From Cafeteria roenbergensis (lineage: Eukaryota; Sar; Bigyra; Bicosoecida; Cafeteriaceae): a stretch of 64,000 nt of DNA. How positions within the stretch are numbered: the first letter of the stretch is position 1; each line of letters begins with the position of its first letter. Position numbers and translations under genes: made by a program. Under the pieces are notes generated by a model that was not told where the DNA came from, searched no databases, and worked only from the letters and a program-made list of their open reading frames with translations. Positions 10,107 through 21,496 of the stretch are shown piece after piece. The DNA lies in assembly GCA_008330645.1 (NCBI GenBank), contig VLTN01000004.1, positions 124,001 through 188,000 on the forward strand, written 5' to 3'.

Positions 10107-13100
10107 ATGCGGATTCCCCGGCGCGCGCGCTTGTCGCAGCTGGCGTCGCCGACGGGCGCAGCGGGCCCCGGCCCGCGCAGCCCACCCCCATCCGAGGGCA
10201 GGATGCCCAAGCCACCGCAGCCGTGGCGCGTTGCTGTCTGGGCGCGCGTCCGCCACCAGGCCATCAAGGCCATCGTCGCGGCGGCTTCCGAACGCGCCAC
10301 GTCACCGGCCGGCGGAATCTCGCCTTGGGCGCGGCTCTGGATGAGCAAAGACGCGGAAGCTGTTGCCGACGGGTGCACGATGGGCGCCGACGTGGCTGAC
10401 GCTGTCGCGGCAGCGCACCTTCCTCCCGGGGTGCCCCGCGGCGCCTCGCTGCTCCTGGCAATTGCAGGAGGACACGAGGCAGACGCTGGCAAGCCGGTGC
10501 CGACCTTTTTGGACTTCGACGGCACGCTCACGACCGCAGACACGACCGCTCACGTTCTCGAGGCTGCAGCTCGAGCGGCCCTTGCGAGTGGCGGGGAGTC
10601 GGCGCAAGACGAGGCGCGCAGCAGCGCCCGGGCTGTGTCGGAGCAATTTGCAGAAGGATACGCCAAGCACGCAGAGTCGATGCGGGGGCAGCTGCGAGAG
10701 CAAACCCGCCGCTGCCTAGCGGCCGCGCTTTCGGAGGCGGACGCTTTCGATTCAGGCGCTGCTGCGAAGGTGGAAGCGGCGATGGTGTTGCAGGGCACTC
10801 GGCCTTGTGACCTCCGCGTCCTGGGCGAGGAGCGGACGAGCCTCGCCCCTGCTGCCCTGCAGTGCGTCGCGTCGCTGCGCGGTTGCCGCGGGCTGGACAC
10901 GCGAGTGCTGACCGCGTCGCTGGGCGGCGCAGCGTTTGTCCGAGGCGCGCTGCGGGCGGACGCGGCTCTTGCAGTGCACGCGCCGGAGCTTGCCGCGTCA
11001 GCAGACTGCACGCACGACGAGTGTTCCGAGCCTGGATCCACGGGCCGCTTCGTATGCGACCCGCCCCCTGTGCACTCCGCGAGCGACAAGCTGCGCACCC
11101 TGCTGGACGCAGTCGGCATGCAAGAGCGCCTAGCAAGCACGATTGCCGACCCCGCTGCGGACGGCAACCGCGCAGTTGCCAGAGCCGTTGTCGTGGGAGA
11201 CTCCATGGGCGACCTTCGCGCCTTGCTGGGCGCCCGCGTCGGAGTACTGGCTGTTCCGCCGGCCGAGACGAGCGTCTTGCAGGCCGCCATTTCGGCAGCC
11301 AGAGCGCCCCTTCGCCCGCTGCTGGCGCTTGCCGTAGCTGCGGCAGCGTCTGACGTGGAGTCTATGGGGCCTGCAGGCGAGGCGCCCTCCGCCGCTAGCA
11401 CGGCGTCCAGCGCCAGCTGGCCGCTCTTCGTGCGCTCCAACTTTGGAACCTCGACTCACCCGTGCGCGCGATCGGCAGCCCTGCTGGAGCTGGTTGCGAT
11501 GGTGTGCGGCGCCGACGAAGTGCTGTGCTCCCAAGGGCTCTCCGCCTCACGGGCGCCCCGCCACGGCGCCGCAGTCCCGCCCCGAGTGCTGGCGGTCGCC
11601 GGAAGCGACAGCGGAGGCGGTGCCGGCATCCAGGCGGACATCAAAGCGGTGACCGCACTGGGAGCCTTTGTGGCAACCGCGCTCACGTCTGTAACTGCGC
11701 AAAACACCAAGGGCGTGCAGTCTGTGCACGTCGTGCCGGCTCGGGAGCTGCAGCTGCAGCTGGCGTCCGTAATCGGCGACGTGGGCGCAGACACAATCAA
11801 GACCGGGCTGCTTCCGAACGCCGCCGCAGTGGAGGCGACCGTCGCAGCAGTGGAGTCTGCCCGCCGAGACGGTTCGCCCGGCGCCACCACCGGCAAGGCT
11901 GCTTCGCACTTCGACGCCGGGGTGAGAGGTGAAGGGGCCGACGCTGTGTGGATGCGGGAGCTGGCGCTCCCGCCGCCCGGCCACTTGGAAGCCAGTGCCC
12001 CAGCCGGAAGCTCACCGCCTTGCGCAGATGCCGGCGATGCCGCGTGCGCTCCGTGGCTCGTGGTCGACCCCGTGATGGTTGCGGCCTCCGGGCACCGCTT
12101 CGTTGACGACGAGACCGTGGAGGCGATTCGCGCGAGGCTCCTGCCGCTCGCAACAGTTTGCACGCCAAACATCCCCGAGGCCCAAGCCCTGCTGGGCAGG
12201 GCCCTGGATACAAGTCCGAGCGCCTCCTTGCTCGAGGCAATGGCAGCCGCAGCTCGGGAGCTTGCCGCCTTGGGGAGTGCTTGGGTGCTCCTCAAGGGGG
12301 GCCACGCCCCGGGGGTGCTTGCGACTCCGCCTCCGCCTGGCCTGGAATCGGTGGACGTGCTGGTGCACGGAGCAAGCGGCAAGGCATGGGCCATCGGCGG
12401 CCCGGCTGTGTCAACGCGAAACACCCATGGTACCGGTTGCACGCTCGCGTCTGCCATCGCCGCAGGGCTTGCGAAGGGGAGGACTGTTCCCGGCGCGGTG
12501 CTCTCTGCACGTCGGTACCTCGCGGAGGCGCTCTTTCGGTCTCGCTCCCTGGCTGTCGGGAACGGGGGGCACGGCCCCGTCAACCACGCGTTCCAGCTTG
12601 CACGGTGGACCACAGGCGGCGAGGAGGCCCTTGGCGCGCCATCAGTCCGTGATGCGCTGCGCGTGTATGCGGTCACCGACTCGAGCTTGCTTGGCACCCG
12701 AGGCCTGTCCGTCGAAGAGGCTGTGGCCGAAGCAGTGCGCGGGGGGGTTTCGATGGTTCAAGTCAGGGACAAGGAAGCACCCACCGGGGAACTCATCGCG
12801 ATGGTCAGGCGGGCCATCCGGGCCTCGCGGGCATCTGCGGAAGGACGCCGTATCCCAGTGATCGTAAACGACCGCGCCGATGTCGCCCTCGTCGCTGGGG
12901 CGGACGGACTGCACGTGGGGCAGTCGGACATGAGCATTCTCGACGCCCGCCAAATACTAGGGCCGCAGTCGATCATCGGTGTGACCGTGAGCAACGCAGA
13001 GCAGGCGAGGTTGGCGGTTTCGCAAGGCGCAGACTACCTGGGCACGGATCCCGTCTTCGAAACTCCCACCAAAACTGACAGTGCCGCAATCGGGGTGGGT

Positions 13101-14069
13101 GGCCTGCGCGCCATCGTGGAAGCTGCCGGGTCTGTTCCGGTCGTCGCGATCGGCGGCCTCAACGCTAGTAACGCAGCCAGCGTGCTTGCCTCTTCTGGAG
13201 CTGCAGGGGTCGCCGTGGTAAGCGCAGTGTTCGGGCAAGACGACATTTGTGGTGCCGCGACCGTGCTTCGCACGGCTGTGGACGGTTCTTCTGGGGCTGG
13301 TGGCGCCGGCGAAGCAAGCGCTGCTTCCGCTGCAAGCAGCCCCTGCTCCGCCGAGGGGCCTGCTGCGAAAGCGGCTCTTGCAGAGCCGTTTCCCATCCCT
13401 CCCTTTGCAAAGAGCTGTCTCGAGGCTGCCGGCAAGTCGTGGAGTGCTTCGTTCACTCACCCGTTTGTGCTGGGGCTGGCAGACGGGACGCTGGACGCGG
13501 ACAGGTTCAAGTTCTACCAGATGCAGGACGCACGGTACCTGGAGAGTTTCGCGGACGCCTGCGCGTACGTAGCGGCGCGATGCCCAGACCCGGACGACAA
13601 GGGGTGGTTCCTCCGGGCGGCCACCCTCGCGCTGGAGGTGGAGCGCTCCCTTCACCTGGACTTCGGGACGAAGCTCGGGTACACGCCGGCGGACATTGCG
13701 GCGCTGCAGCTCACGCCCAACGCCAAAGCGTACGGGGACCACATGGTCCAATCGGCGATGCGAGCCCCGCTCGTGGAAGCAGTCGCCGCACTGGCTCCGT
13801 GCCCGTGGCTTTACACGGATCTGGGGGCGCACCTTGCCAGCACGTACGGGCCTCCGGCCGATGACCACCCGTACGCGGCGTGGCTCCGCACGTACGCCGA
13901 TGACAGCTTCAGCGAGTACATGGGAAACCTGCTCTCGCGCATGGAGAAGTTTGCTGACGAGGCGAGCGAGAGCGTACGGGCACGCGCAAGAGCAGCGTTT
14001 GCAACATCGAGCAGGTACGAGTACATGTTCTGGGATCAGGCGTGGGAGAAGCAGTCGTGGCCTGTGTGA
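10107..14069 (+). CDS. Four-domain thiamin enzyme: HAD phosphatase - ThiD - ThiE - TenA
   Basis: A single open frame of 1,320 residues. Residues about 130-400 form a HAD phosphatase: DFDGT motif I (Asp136, Asp138), LTAS motif II, SDK, and GDSMGD at 364-369. Residues about 495-840 are HMP/HMP-P kinase (ThiD), with GSDSGGGAG at 499-507 and HGTGC with catalytic-type Cys778. Residues about 851-1060 are thiamin phosphate synthase (ThiE): QVRDKEA, VNDRADVA, GLHVGQSD, TPTKTD and AIGGLNASN. Residues about 1094-1320 are TenA, with Cys1232 in LAPCPWLY matching the thiaminase-II cysteine. Together they could salvage aminopyrimidine (TenA), phosphorylate it twice (ThiD), join it to thiazole phosphate (ThiE) and release thiamin (HAD). 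Plants split this into TH1 (ThiD-ThiE) and TH2 (TenA-HAD). No thiazole kinase is fused. The Arg-rich start may be a targeting sequence; a later Met (about 10203) is an alternative. Confidence 0.93.
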   Translation: MRIPRRARLSQLASPTGAAGPGPRSPPPSEGRMPKPPQPWRVAVWARVRHQAIKAIVAAASERATSPAGGISPWARLWMSKDAEAVADGCTMGADVADAVAAAHLPPGVPRGASLLLAIAGGHEADAGKPVPTFLDFDGTLTTADTTAHVLEAAARAALASGGESAQDEARSSARAVSEQFAEGYAKHAESMRGQLREQTRRCLAAALSEADAFDSGAAAKVEAAMVLQGTRPCDLRVLGEERTSLAPAALQCVASLRGCRGLDTRVLTASLGGAAFVRGALRADAALAVHAPELAASADCTHDECSEPGSTGRFVCDPPPVHSASDKLRTLLDAVGMQERLASTIADPAADGNRAVARAVVVGDSMGDLRALLGARVGVLAVPPAETSVLQAAISAARAPLRPLLALAVAAAASDVESMGPAGEAPSAASTASSASWPLFVRSNFGTSTHPCARSAALLELVAMVCGADEVLCSQGLSASRAPRHGAAVPPRVLAVAGSDSGGGAGIQADIKAVTALGAFVATALTSVTAQNTKGVQSVHVVPARELQLQLASVIGDVGADTIKTGLLPNAAAVEATVAAVESARRDGSPGATTGKAASHFDAGVRGEGADAVWMRELALPPPGHLEASAPAGSSPPCADAGDAACAPWLVVDPVMVAASGHRFVDDETVEAIRARLLPLATVCTPNIPEAQALLGRALDTSPSASLLEAMAAAARELAALGSAWVLLKGGHAPGVLATPPPPGLESVDVLVHGASGKAWAIGGPAVSTRNTHGTGCTLASAIAAGLAKGRTVPGAVLSARRYLAEALFRSRSLAVGNGGHGPVNHAFQLARWTTGGEEALGAPSVRDALRVYAVTDSSLLGTRGLSVEEAVAEAVRGGVSMVQVRDKEAPTGELIAMVRRAIRASRASAEGRRIPVIVNDRADVALVAGADGLHVGQSDMSILDARQILGPQSIIGVTVSNAEQARLAVSQGADYLGTDPVFETPTKTDSAAIGVGGLRAIVEAAGSVPVVAIGGLNASNAASVLASSGAAGVAVVSAVFGQDDICGAATVLRTAVDGSSGAGGAGEASAASAASSPCSAEGPAAKAALAEPFPIPPFAKSCLEAAGKSWSASFTHPFVLGLADGTLDADRFKFYQMQDARYLESFADACAYVAARCPDPDDKGWFLRAATLALEVERSLHLDFGTKLGYTPADIAALQLTPNAKAYGDHMVQSAMRAPLVEAVAALAPCPWLYTDLGAHLASTYGPPADDHPYAAWLRTYADDSFSEYMGNLLSRMEKFADEASESVRARARAAFATSSRYEYMFWDQAWEKQSWPV

Positions 14070-14222
14070 GGGGCGCGTGTCGATGCGTGTGTCGTTGAAG
14101 CTGCCATGCCCAAAGGCAAGCTGCGTGAACATGCCGCGCGGAGGAGGGCGGCGGCAACCCTTGTTGCGCAGCCAGCGGAGATACGCGATCATGCAAACTC
14201 AGCAGTCAGCCAGCGAATTGCG

Positions 14223-17200
14223 TCAGTGCGCCCAGGCCAGCGCGAACTCCCCCGGGATGGCGGAAGCGGCAAACGCACCGGTGACGACGATGGTGCGCGA
14301 GCCGGGGCTTCTCCGGCTGACGGTCACCGGGGCGCCTCGCCAAGTCGCTGCCACGCTTCCGAGCCACGGCCCCGCGCCACGCACAGTGAGCACCGCGCGA
14401 CCGTGGCCGGCCATGATTGCGGACGCCTCCAGGACTGGCGGCAAGACGAAGCAGGCCAGCGGAGCTCCCTCGCGCGCGTCGCTGGTTCCCGCCCCGGCAT
14501 CGCCAGCCTGGATGAGGCCGATGGTGAGCTTGTTGTCGGCACCCGGCCGCACAGCCCCGGCGGGCACGAGCAGCGCCACGGAGAGGGACGCAGAGTCGTC
14601 GTCCGCGCAGCTCAGTCGCTGGGCGTCGACGACCTGCACAGCGTGCTCTCCGATTGCAGCAACCAGCGCCGCGCCGCCCATCGTGACTGCGCCCGTGGCA
14701 GCGTCGACTTCAGGCTCGGCGTCGCCAGAGTCCACGGCGACCGCAGTGATGACGCAGCCGCCGTCGCAGCTGACAGCCGGGGCAGCGCCGCGAACAGAGA
14801 GCTTCCGCGTCATCTCTGAAGCCCGTGAGGGTGCCAGGGGGGCCGCGGCAGCGGCTGTTGCCGGCGCAGCGCCCTCCTTGAGTGTGGAGGCAGCCCCGGC
14901 GCCGCCGGCCCCTGCTGCAGGAGCCGCAGCGGGGGGCTCGAAGGCGGCCAGAATCTCCTTGTGGCGAGCTCGGCGGGCTGCCTCGGCGCGGCGAAGGCGA
15001 GCCGTCGCCTTGTCGATGGGGTCCTCCTCCTCAACCCTGGTGAGGACGCGGCGAACGGTCACGGCCGCCTGCCCGGGCTTGGAAAAGGTGGTCTTGAGCT
15101 CCAGCCGGCCGGGCTCCAGGAGGCGGCGCTCGTCCATGGTGGAGGCCCCGCCCTCGAGCAGGGCCTGGGTGCGCACGAAGGGAGCACCGGAGCCAATGCC
15201 ATCAAAGTTGGTGCGCTGCTTGAGGGCGGCAACCCACGCTGGGTTCGCCCCTGCAGCCGCGGCAGGCTGGTTGGCGGGGTCCCACGGCAAGACGACCGAC
15301 GCGGTCACCCGGATGGGCTTGCCGTCGGGGCCCGTTGCGTCGCGCTCCACGCCGTCCAGGATGAGCTCCTGCACTGCGTCGCCGTACGACGACCTGTCTG
15401 TGATCGTGAACGGCGTGGCGCGGCCGAGGGGTCCGCGCGCATCGCTGGGCATCTCCAGGTGGGACGTGACAACGACGCTCTTGGCCATGCCTCGCAGGAA
15501 CCAGGGGACCCCCATCGCCGCCAGCAGCGGGTCCAGAGGCTCCGAGAGCGAGTTGTCCACGCGCCACACTCCGCTAAAGTCGACTGGGCAGGGCTCGCTT
15601 GGCAGCGACGAGCTGGCGCCCGGCGCTGCGCTGCCGCCCGCCCCGGAGGCCGCTGCGGCGCCCGCGTCGCCGCCCTGGCCGGAGGCTTCCACTGCAGCGA
15701 GAGCTGCTGCGGCGAAGTCGTCAGCATCGCTGCCGCTGCCTCGGCGACGGCCCTGGCGGCCCTGCTCGGCCCCAGGCTCCGCCTCGAGCATTGTGGTCGC
15801 GCGACTGCGCAGGTCGGAGCGGCTGGCTGGGGCCTTGGGGGCGGCAGCGCCCTCCTTGACCCCCGCCTGCGACATGCGAATGCGGCGCAGCTCCTTGGCC
15901 TCCGACATGGCCACCATGGCCTCGCTGGAGGACTCCATCTTGCGGAACACCCGGAGGACGCGAGCCGCCTCACGGCCCTCCCGGACGATGAGGAGAAGCT
16001 GCTCCATCACCGTGCGGGAGCGCAGGCGCCGCACCTCCACGGTCTCGCCGAAGCCGCGGGGGAGATAGGAGATCATGACCATGGACGCAGCGCCGGGGCC
16101 CTCGCCCGTGAAGCCGTCTCCGCCGTCGCCGGGCGCGATGACCGCACGGCACGACATCGCCGTCTTGTCCTTGGACGAGCGGATCGTGACCTCCCGGCCG
16201 TCCAGCACCAGCGTGCGGCGGGTTCCGCCTCGCTTGGAGGCCGGACCGATCTCCGCACGCTCCTCGTACTCGATGGTGGCCGTCGACTGCCTCACAGTGA
16301 GCACGAGGCCGTTCTCGGTGGCCACCCGCGCGGCGGCAGCGACCTTCTCCTTCCGCTGGCCCAGAGCGCGCAGGATGGGCTCGATCGTCTGCGACTCGCC
16401 GCGGTCCAGCACCCACGTGCCCTGGAGGTTCACCGGCGGCACCAGGCTGGCTGCGATGAGGGCCATGGGGGAGTTGGCCTCCCTCGACGCGACGGAGCGC
16501 AGCCTCAGACCGGCGAGGCGCCGCTTCGCAGCGCTCAGCCACGGCGCAAGCGCCTGCTCGAGGTTCGGCTCCGCAGGGGCGGCAGCCGACGCGTCGCTGT
16601 CGCCTCTGCCCCGAGAGGAGCGGGCCTCGACGTCCTCGTCCTCGTCGTTGTTTCCCCCCTCCTCAGCCTCCTCGTCCTCGTCCTCCTCGTTCTCCTCCGG
16701 GATGGCGTCAGAAGCGCCTGCCGCGGCGTCCGGCACTCGGCGGTAGTAGCGCACCATGGCTGCCACAGGCTCGCCATCCTGCACCAGCACGGCAACGGTA
16801 CGCATACGCCCGCGGTCCGGAAGCCAGCGCTCTTCCAGGACCACGCCTCGGTCGTCCGGCAGCTCAGTGCGAACGCGGAGCATGGCAGAGCGCTTGCCGT
16901 AGCCCCACAGCTCGTCGGGGACGGATGCCGCCTTCCACGCTGCCACTTCGTCATCGGGCACGCTGCCCTCGGTCTCAGCAGAGCCGGCGGTGGCGGCTTT
17001 TGTGGGAGTGCCGTCTGCCTTGTCGTCAGCATCGCTTGCAGACGACAGCCGGGGAGCAGCAGCCGCGGCAGCCGGAGCCGCAGCCGGAGCCGCAGCCGGA
17101 GCCGCAGCCGGAGCCGAAGCCGCGGCGCCGAACCAGCCAGAGGACTTCTTGGCATCCTCCTGGGCAGCTCTTGCCGCGGCCTCAGCCTCGGCCCTGGCCG

Positions 17201-20200
17201 CGCGCTCGCCCTCCTCCTGGTGCTTGGCCTGCACCCACGCGGCGCGCTGCCGAGCCACTGTTGCGCCGACACCCACTGAGCGGCCGTACCACGCGGTGAC
17301 CTTGGTGGCGCCGCCCCGGCCCATCGGCCGGACGTGGCCGTCTGGCAGGATGAATTGCGTGGTGGTTCCGAAGTCAGTGACGTCGTCCACGCGGAGCGAC
17401 GGGCCCTCGTGCACGATGGTGGTGCGCGACACAGTGGCGTTTGCGGCCGCGTCCCTGGCCGCCGCAGGCACGCCGAGGGCGCGAAGGAACTCCCACAGGC
17501 CGTCGCTCTTGCTCTGCTCGAGGCGCCACTCGCCGCTGACGTCGGCAGGGGGCTCCTCTCCGGGAAGCCAGGGGGCCGAGAGGTGCGGCAGAGGCTCGAA
17601 GGCCTTGATGAGCTCCTCGGAGAGGGAGAGCCAGGAGCACACGGGCTCGGGCTCAGCCAAGGCGGTGGACGCAGCGGCCTCGGCTGCCATGGCCCCTGCC
17701 GAGCCGCCACCGGCTGCTGCGGCGGCTCCCGGACCGGGGGCGGGCTGTGACGACGCGGCAGACGCAGCTGCGCCCCCCCCTGCACGGGCCGCGGCTTGCC
17801 CAGCGGGCCTTGCGGCAGCGGCCGCAGCGGCGGCTCGGCGGCTCACGGGGGCGGGAACCGCCTCCGCTGCGACGCTCACCGGCTGGATGGCGTGCACGGC
17901 GCGGTCGCTGGCCATGACGTCCATGGTGAGGTGGCGGGCTCTGCTCACGGCCATGGCCTGGTCGAGGACCGCGCCCCGGACCATGGCGTGGGTGAGGCTG
18001 CCGCCTGCCTCCGTGCGCACCACAAACGTGACGCGGCAGGCCGATGCGCCTTCAGCCGTGCTGCGGCGGGGCTGCGGGGTGTAGGGTCTGCGGAAGCCGG
18101 CCACGGCCGCGTCGACGTCGGCCCGTTCGAGGGGGCGGAGGGCGCTGGCAGCCGCCAGGTTGGCAGCCGGCTCGATGATCCAGCCACTGACGGCCACAAA
18201 GGCGCGCACCATGCCCGAGGGGCTGGCGGGCAGGCGGAGGGAACCCCCGCCCACGTCGGGGAGGATCGCGCCCGAGGTCCCTGCCTGCAGCGCCGCGGTC
18301 TGGTCCATAGGGAGTGAGCACTCGGCGACAAGGACGCGGCCTGCCTCGTCAACAGTCCACCAGCAGAGCAGCACGGTATCGCGAGCGGCCACCATGAGAG
18401 CGGGGGACTTCATCTTGAGGTGGGTCACCTCCATGCGACCGCCGCCAGCCTCCCGCGGCACTGCGGTGGCCACCTCGGTCGCCTCGGCGACTGTGGGGTC
18501 GATGGTGGTGCGGTTCGCGGGGTCGACGAGAGCGCGGAGGACGGCGCCGGGGGGCGCGTCGAAGCACTGCTGCCCCAAGCTCGAGGGCAGGCCAGTGATG
18601 CCGCCCTTGAGCGCCACGCCGTCGCGCACGGTGTTGGGCCGGTCTGGCCAGCAGCCCGGCTCCGTGACGGTCTCGAGCAGGCGAGCAGCGGCCTCGGTCA
18701 CGCGTTGGCCCCACACTGCCGGCAGCGGGGGCACGGTGGGGCCCTGGTCCTCCGGCGGCGCGGCGTCGGCAGCCCAGGGCATCGGCGCGGCAGGGGCGCC
18801 TGCCCCGGCGCCGGAGGCGGAGGAGGCCCCAGCCGCGGGAAGAGCCGCATCACCCGCGCCGGCGAGGAGGCGCTGGCTTGCCGCCCCGGAGGTGTGCACG
18901 GGGGGCGAAGCGGCGGCGGGGGCCGGAACGACAGCCGCAGCAGCACCGGCGGCCTCGCCGCGGCCGACCGCACTGGAGGCCGCGCCGGACAGGTTAGACG
19001 CCGAGGAGGTGGTTCGGTGCGAACGGGGGCCTGCGCCTGCGCCTGCGCCTGCGCCCGTGGCGCTGGGGCGTGCGCCCCGAACAAAGTCTGCGATGGCGGC
19101 ATCCACGCGCGAGCCCTCGTCAGCGGCAGAGCCGCTCCCGCTTCCGCCGCCGCCGACAACGGACCCGGAGGACGACGTGGTCTTGATGCTCCCCGGGGGG
19201 GAGGGCGTGGCCGCAGCCCACAGCGCGCGGCGCTGCTCCGCGCTCATGGTGGACTTGCTGGGCTTAGGCAGCTCCGCTTCGCGGGCCGCGGCTACCAGGC
19301 CAAGCAGCGACTCGACGGCGCGGTGGGGGGTGAGCGAGCGCCAGTGGTTGGCGCGGAGGCCGAGCTTTGCGCCGTGGGGGCCCGACGGGGCAAGCACAGC
19401 CCGCACAAGACCGCGCTCGCCGTCGGTGCCCTCAGCCCAGGCTCGAGCGTCGGCGTCGAGGACGGGCGGGCCGGAGTGGCCGTCGCGCGCCGCGGCGGCG
19501 CAGGCTGCCTGCCACGCCTTGTGCGCCTGCACGGCCGGCTTGAGCTCCGGCGCCGGCAGCGCCACGACCGGGGCGCCGAACCGCGCCTCGGCTTCGCCGA
19601 CCTTGACGTCGCCCACGCGGGCGGTGGCGCCCTCGCCCGAGGACGACGTCTTTCCGGGCATGGCGGCCACCCAGCACACGCCCCGCGCGGACACGAGGCG
19701 CCGAACCTCTGCCGAGAGCTCTGAGGCGGTGTGGGCTGGCTCCACCATGGCGATGGCGCCGAGGCGGCGGGACGACAGCGCGGAGACCGCCGCGCTATCC
19801 TCAGCACAGCCCACCCCAAACGCCGGGAGCTCGTCCTGGAGCCCGCGGCCGGCGCTCGGCGCAGACGCCTCGGGCGCAGCCTCGGCCTGGAGGGCCGACA
19901 GCGCTGCCTGGGAGGCGTCTCCGAACGCCACCAGCGCCATGCGACGCCACGCTTGCTCCCCCCCCGCGCCCGCCCCTCCTCCTGCCGTTGCGGCTGCCGT
20001 GGCTGTGACGCTTCGCTCCTTGGCGGACCCCTTGGGCTTGTCCAGCCGCTGCATCACGGCGCGGAGCACGCGGCGGGCTCTGCCAGTCGCCATGTCGCGG
20101 ACGAGGGCGCTTCCGGCGGCGCCTGCCGCCGCGCCAGTCCCGGACTGAAGTGAGGCGCCCGTGTTGGAGCGCGGCCGGCCGGCCCCAGGGAGGACGGAGC

Positions 20201-21235
20201 CGGAATCGGCCCCGTCGTCGCCCAGCAGATCCGCGAGCACCACGCCCATGCGGGCCTGACGCGCGCGGGATAGGAGCTCCGCCGCACATCCAACGCGAAC
20301 GCCGCCGTAGAGACACACAGCCCGACTCCACACACCGGGCGGAGCGCCGGATGGCGAGACGACGACGAGCACGCCGCCAGGGGCGTCCCACCACTGGCGG
20401 GACGCGAGCACCTTCACGGACCCCGCGGGCGAACGCGCGCCTGCTCCAACCACGGCCTGCCAGGGCAGGTCCTGCTCGGAAAGCCCGCCCGCCTGCTCCA
20501 ACGCCGCGCGCGACCGCTCCATCACGACGTCCATCACGGCGCCGAGGGGCCGGCCTGCCACCGTGGTGGTGCCGTTTTGCGCGGAACCCTTGTCCTGGAT
20601 CATCACGGGGCGGCGGCCGCCCCATGGCAGCGAGACGAAGACGCGGCCGAGCGGGTCGTCTTCCGCAGCCTCAAGCCCGAGCTCGCGAAGCGACGCCGCC
20701 ACGCTGGGGGGTAGGACTGTGCGGAACTCGGGGCCGGCCGCAGCAGACGCTGCAGCTCCGTCGCTTCCTTTGCTTGCCAGCGAGGAGGCGGACACCTCGC
20801 CTCGGGTCACCGTCAGCACGGCCCCGGCCTTGAGCGTGCGAGCCGCGGCTGCGAGGGGCTTGGGGGCAGTCATCGTCACGATGCCGTCCTCGTCCGCCGT
20901 GCCCTCGGGGTACGACACAACCACAGCTGCAGACACGGACATCGCGGGCAGGCGGCGCGCAGAGACGCAGAGGGCGGGAGGCGGTGGCATGTTGCGCATG
21001 TTGAGCTTCGCGCTCGGTTCTGCGCACCCCGGCCGCGCGAGGCTTCTTGGCGACCGCGGCGCCGCTCGGCAGGCCCCAGGCGCGGCTCACTGATGGGCTC
21101 TCCAGCCGCGATGCCGAACGCCTTGCGCGACGCGTTCGCGATGGGCTCCACGCGCCCTTGGCTGATGAGCTTTGCAGGGATTGCGAGGCGCTTGCGCTCG
21201 CCCCCGAACTGAACAGTGACATCGACCGCCGCCAT
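14223..21235 (-). CDS. Giant START-domain protein with three calycin-like repeats, 2 exons
   Basis: Exon 1 (21235-21091) and exon 2 (20926-14223) join in phase 1 to give 2,282 residues. The joined N-terminus reads like a PB1/ubiquitin-like fold (VTVQFGGERKRLAIP ... EPITVVVSYPEG, then DEDGIVTMTAP), which supports the junction. Residues about 780-1060 resemble a START lipid-binding domain (CFDAPPGAVLRALVDPANR, THLKMKSPALMVAARDTVLL, GWIIEP). Three repeats follow at about 1176-1446, 1547-1709 and 1831-2012. Each opens with a GxWxxD/E signature (DVSGEWRLEQS, NLQGTWVLDRGES, DFSGVWRVDNSLSEP), followed by an LxxLGxP/Q helix and many beta strands, as in lipocalin-like calycins. Linkers are Ala/Pro/Gly-rich and acidic. 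A role in lipid sensing or transfer is inference. It converges with the thiamin gene, 153 bases apart. Confidence 0.72.
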
Positions 21236-21496
21236 GGGGCACTGGTCGGTCGGCGCAGTCCGCGCAGCTCAGGCGCTCCCCAGCAACCGAGGCTGGTCAG
21301 CGGCCGCAGCGGCGCTGTGGGCGGCTAAGACGGATCTCGGCGGCAATGCGCGCGAAGCCGCCAAGCGGGCTCTGCCGCGCGAGTGTGTGTTTATGTTTCC
21401 GCGTCCTGTGTGTGGGGCGCTGTCCGGGCTTCGAGCTTCTCGCGGCGCGCGCGCACATCGTACTTTGGGCTGGCGCCCGCCCGCGCGACTGCTCCG

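Noticed and set aside
7275-10256. Long minus-strand open frame of nearly 1,000 codons opposite the SPFH gene
   Set aside because: It is antisense to a well-supported three-exon gene, has no family resemblance, and long stopless frames arise everywhere in DNA this GC-rich.
11456-12697. Open frames antisense to the thiamin fusion gene
   Set aside because: Shadows of the four recognised catalytic domains on the plus strand; codon pattern mirrors that gene.
18160-20148. Plus-strand frames of 400-770 codons inside the START-domain gene
   Set aside because: Compositional mirror of the minus-strand protein, with Ala/Pro/Ser/Arg content only and no motifs.
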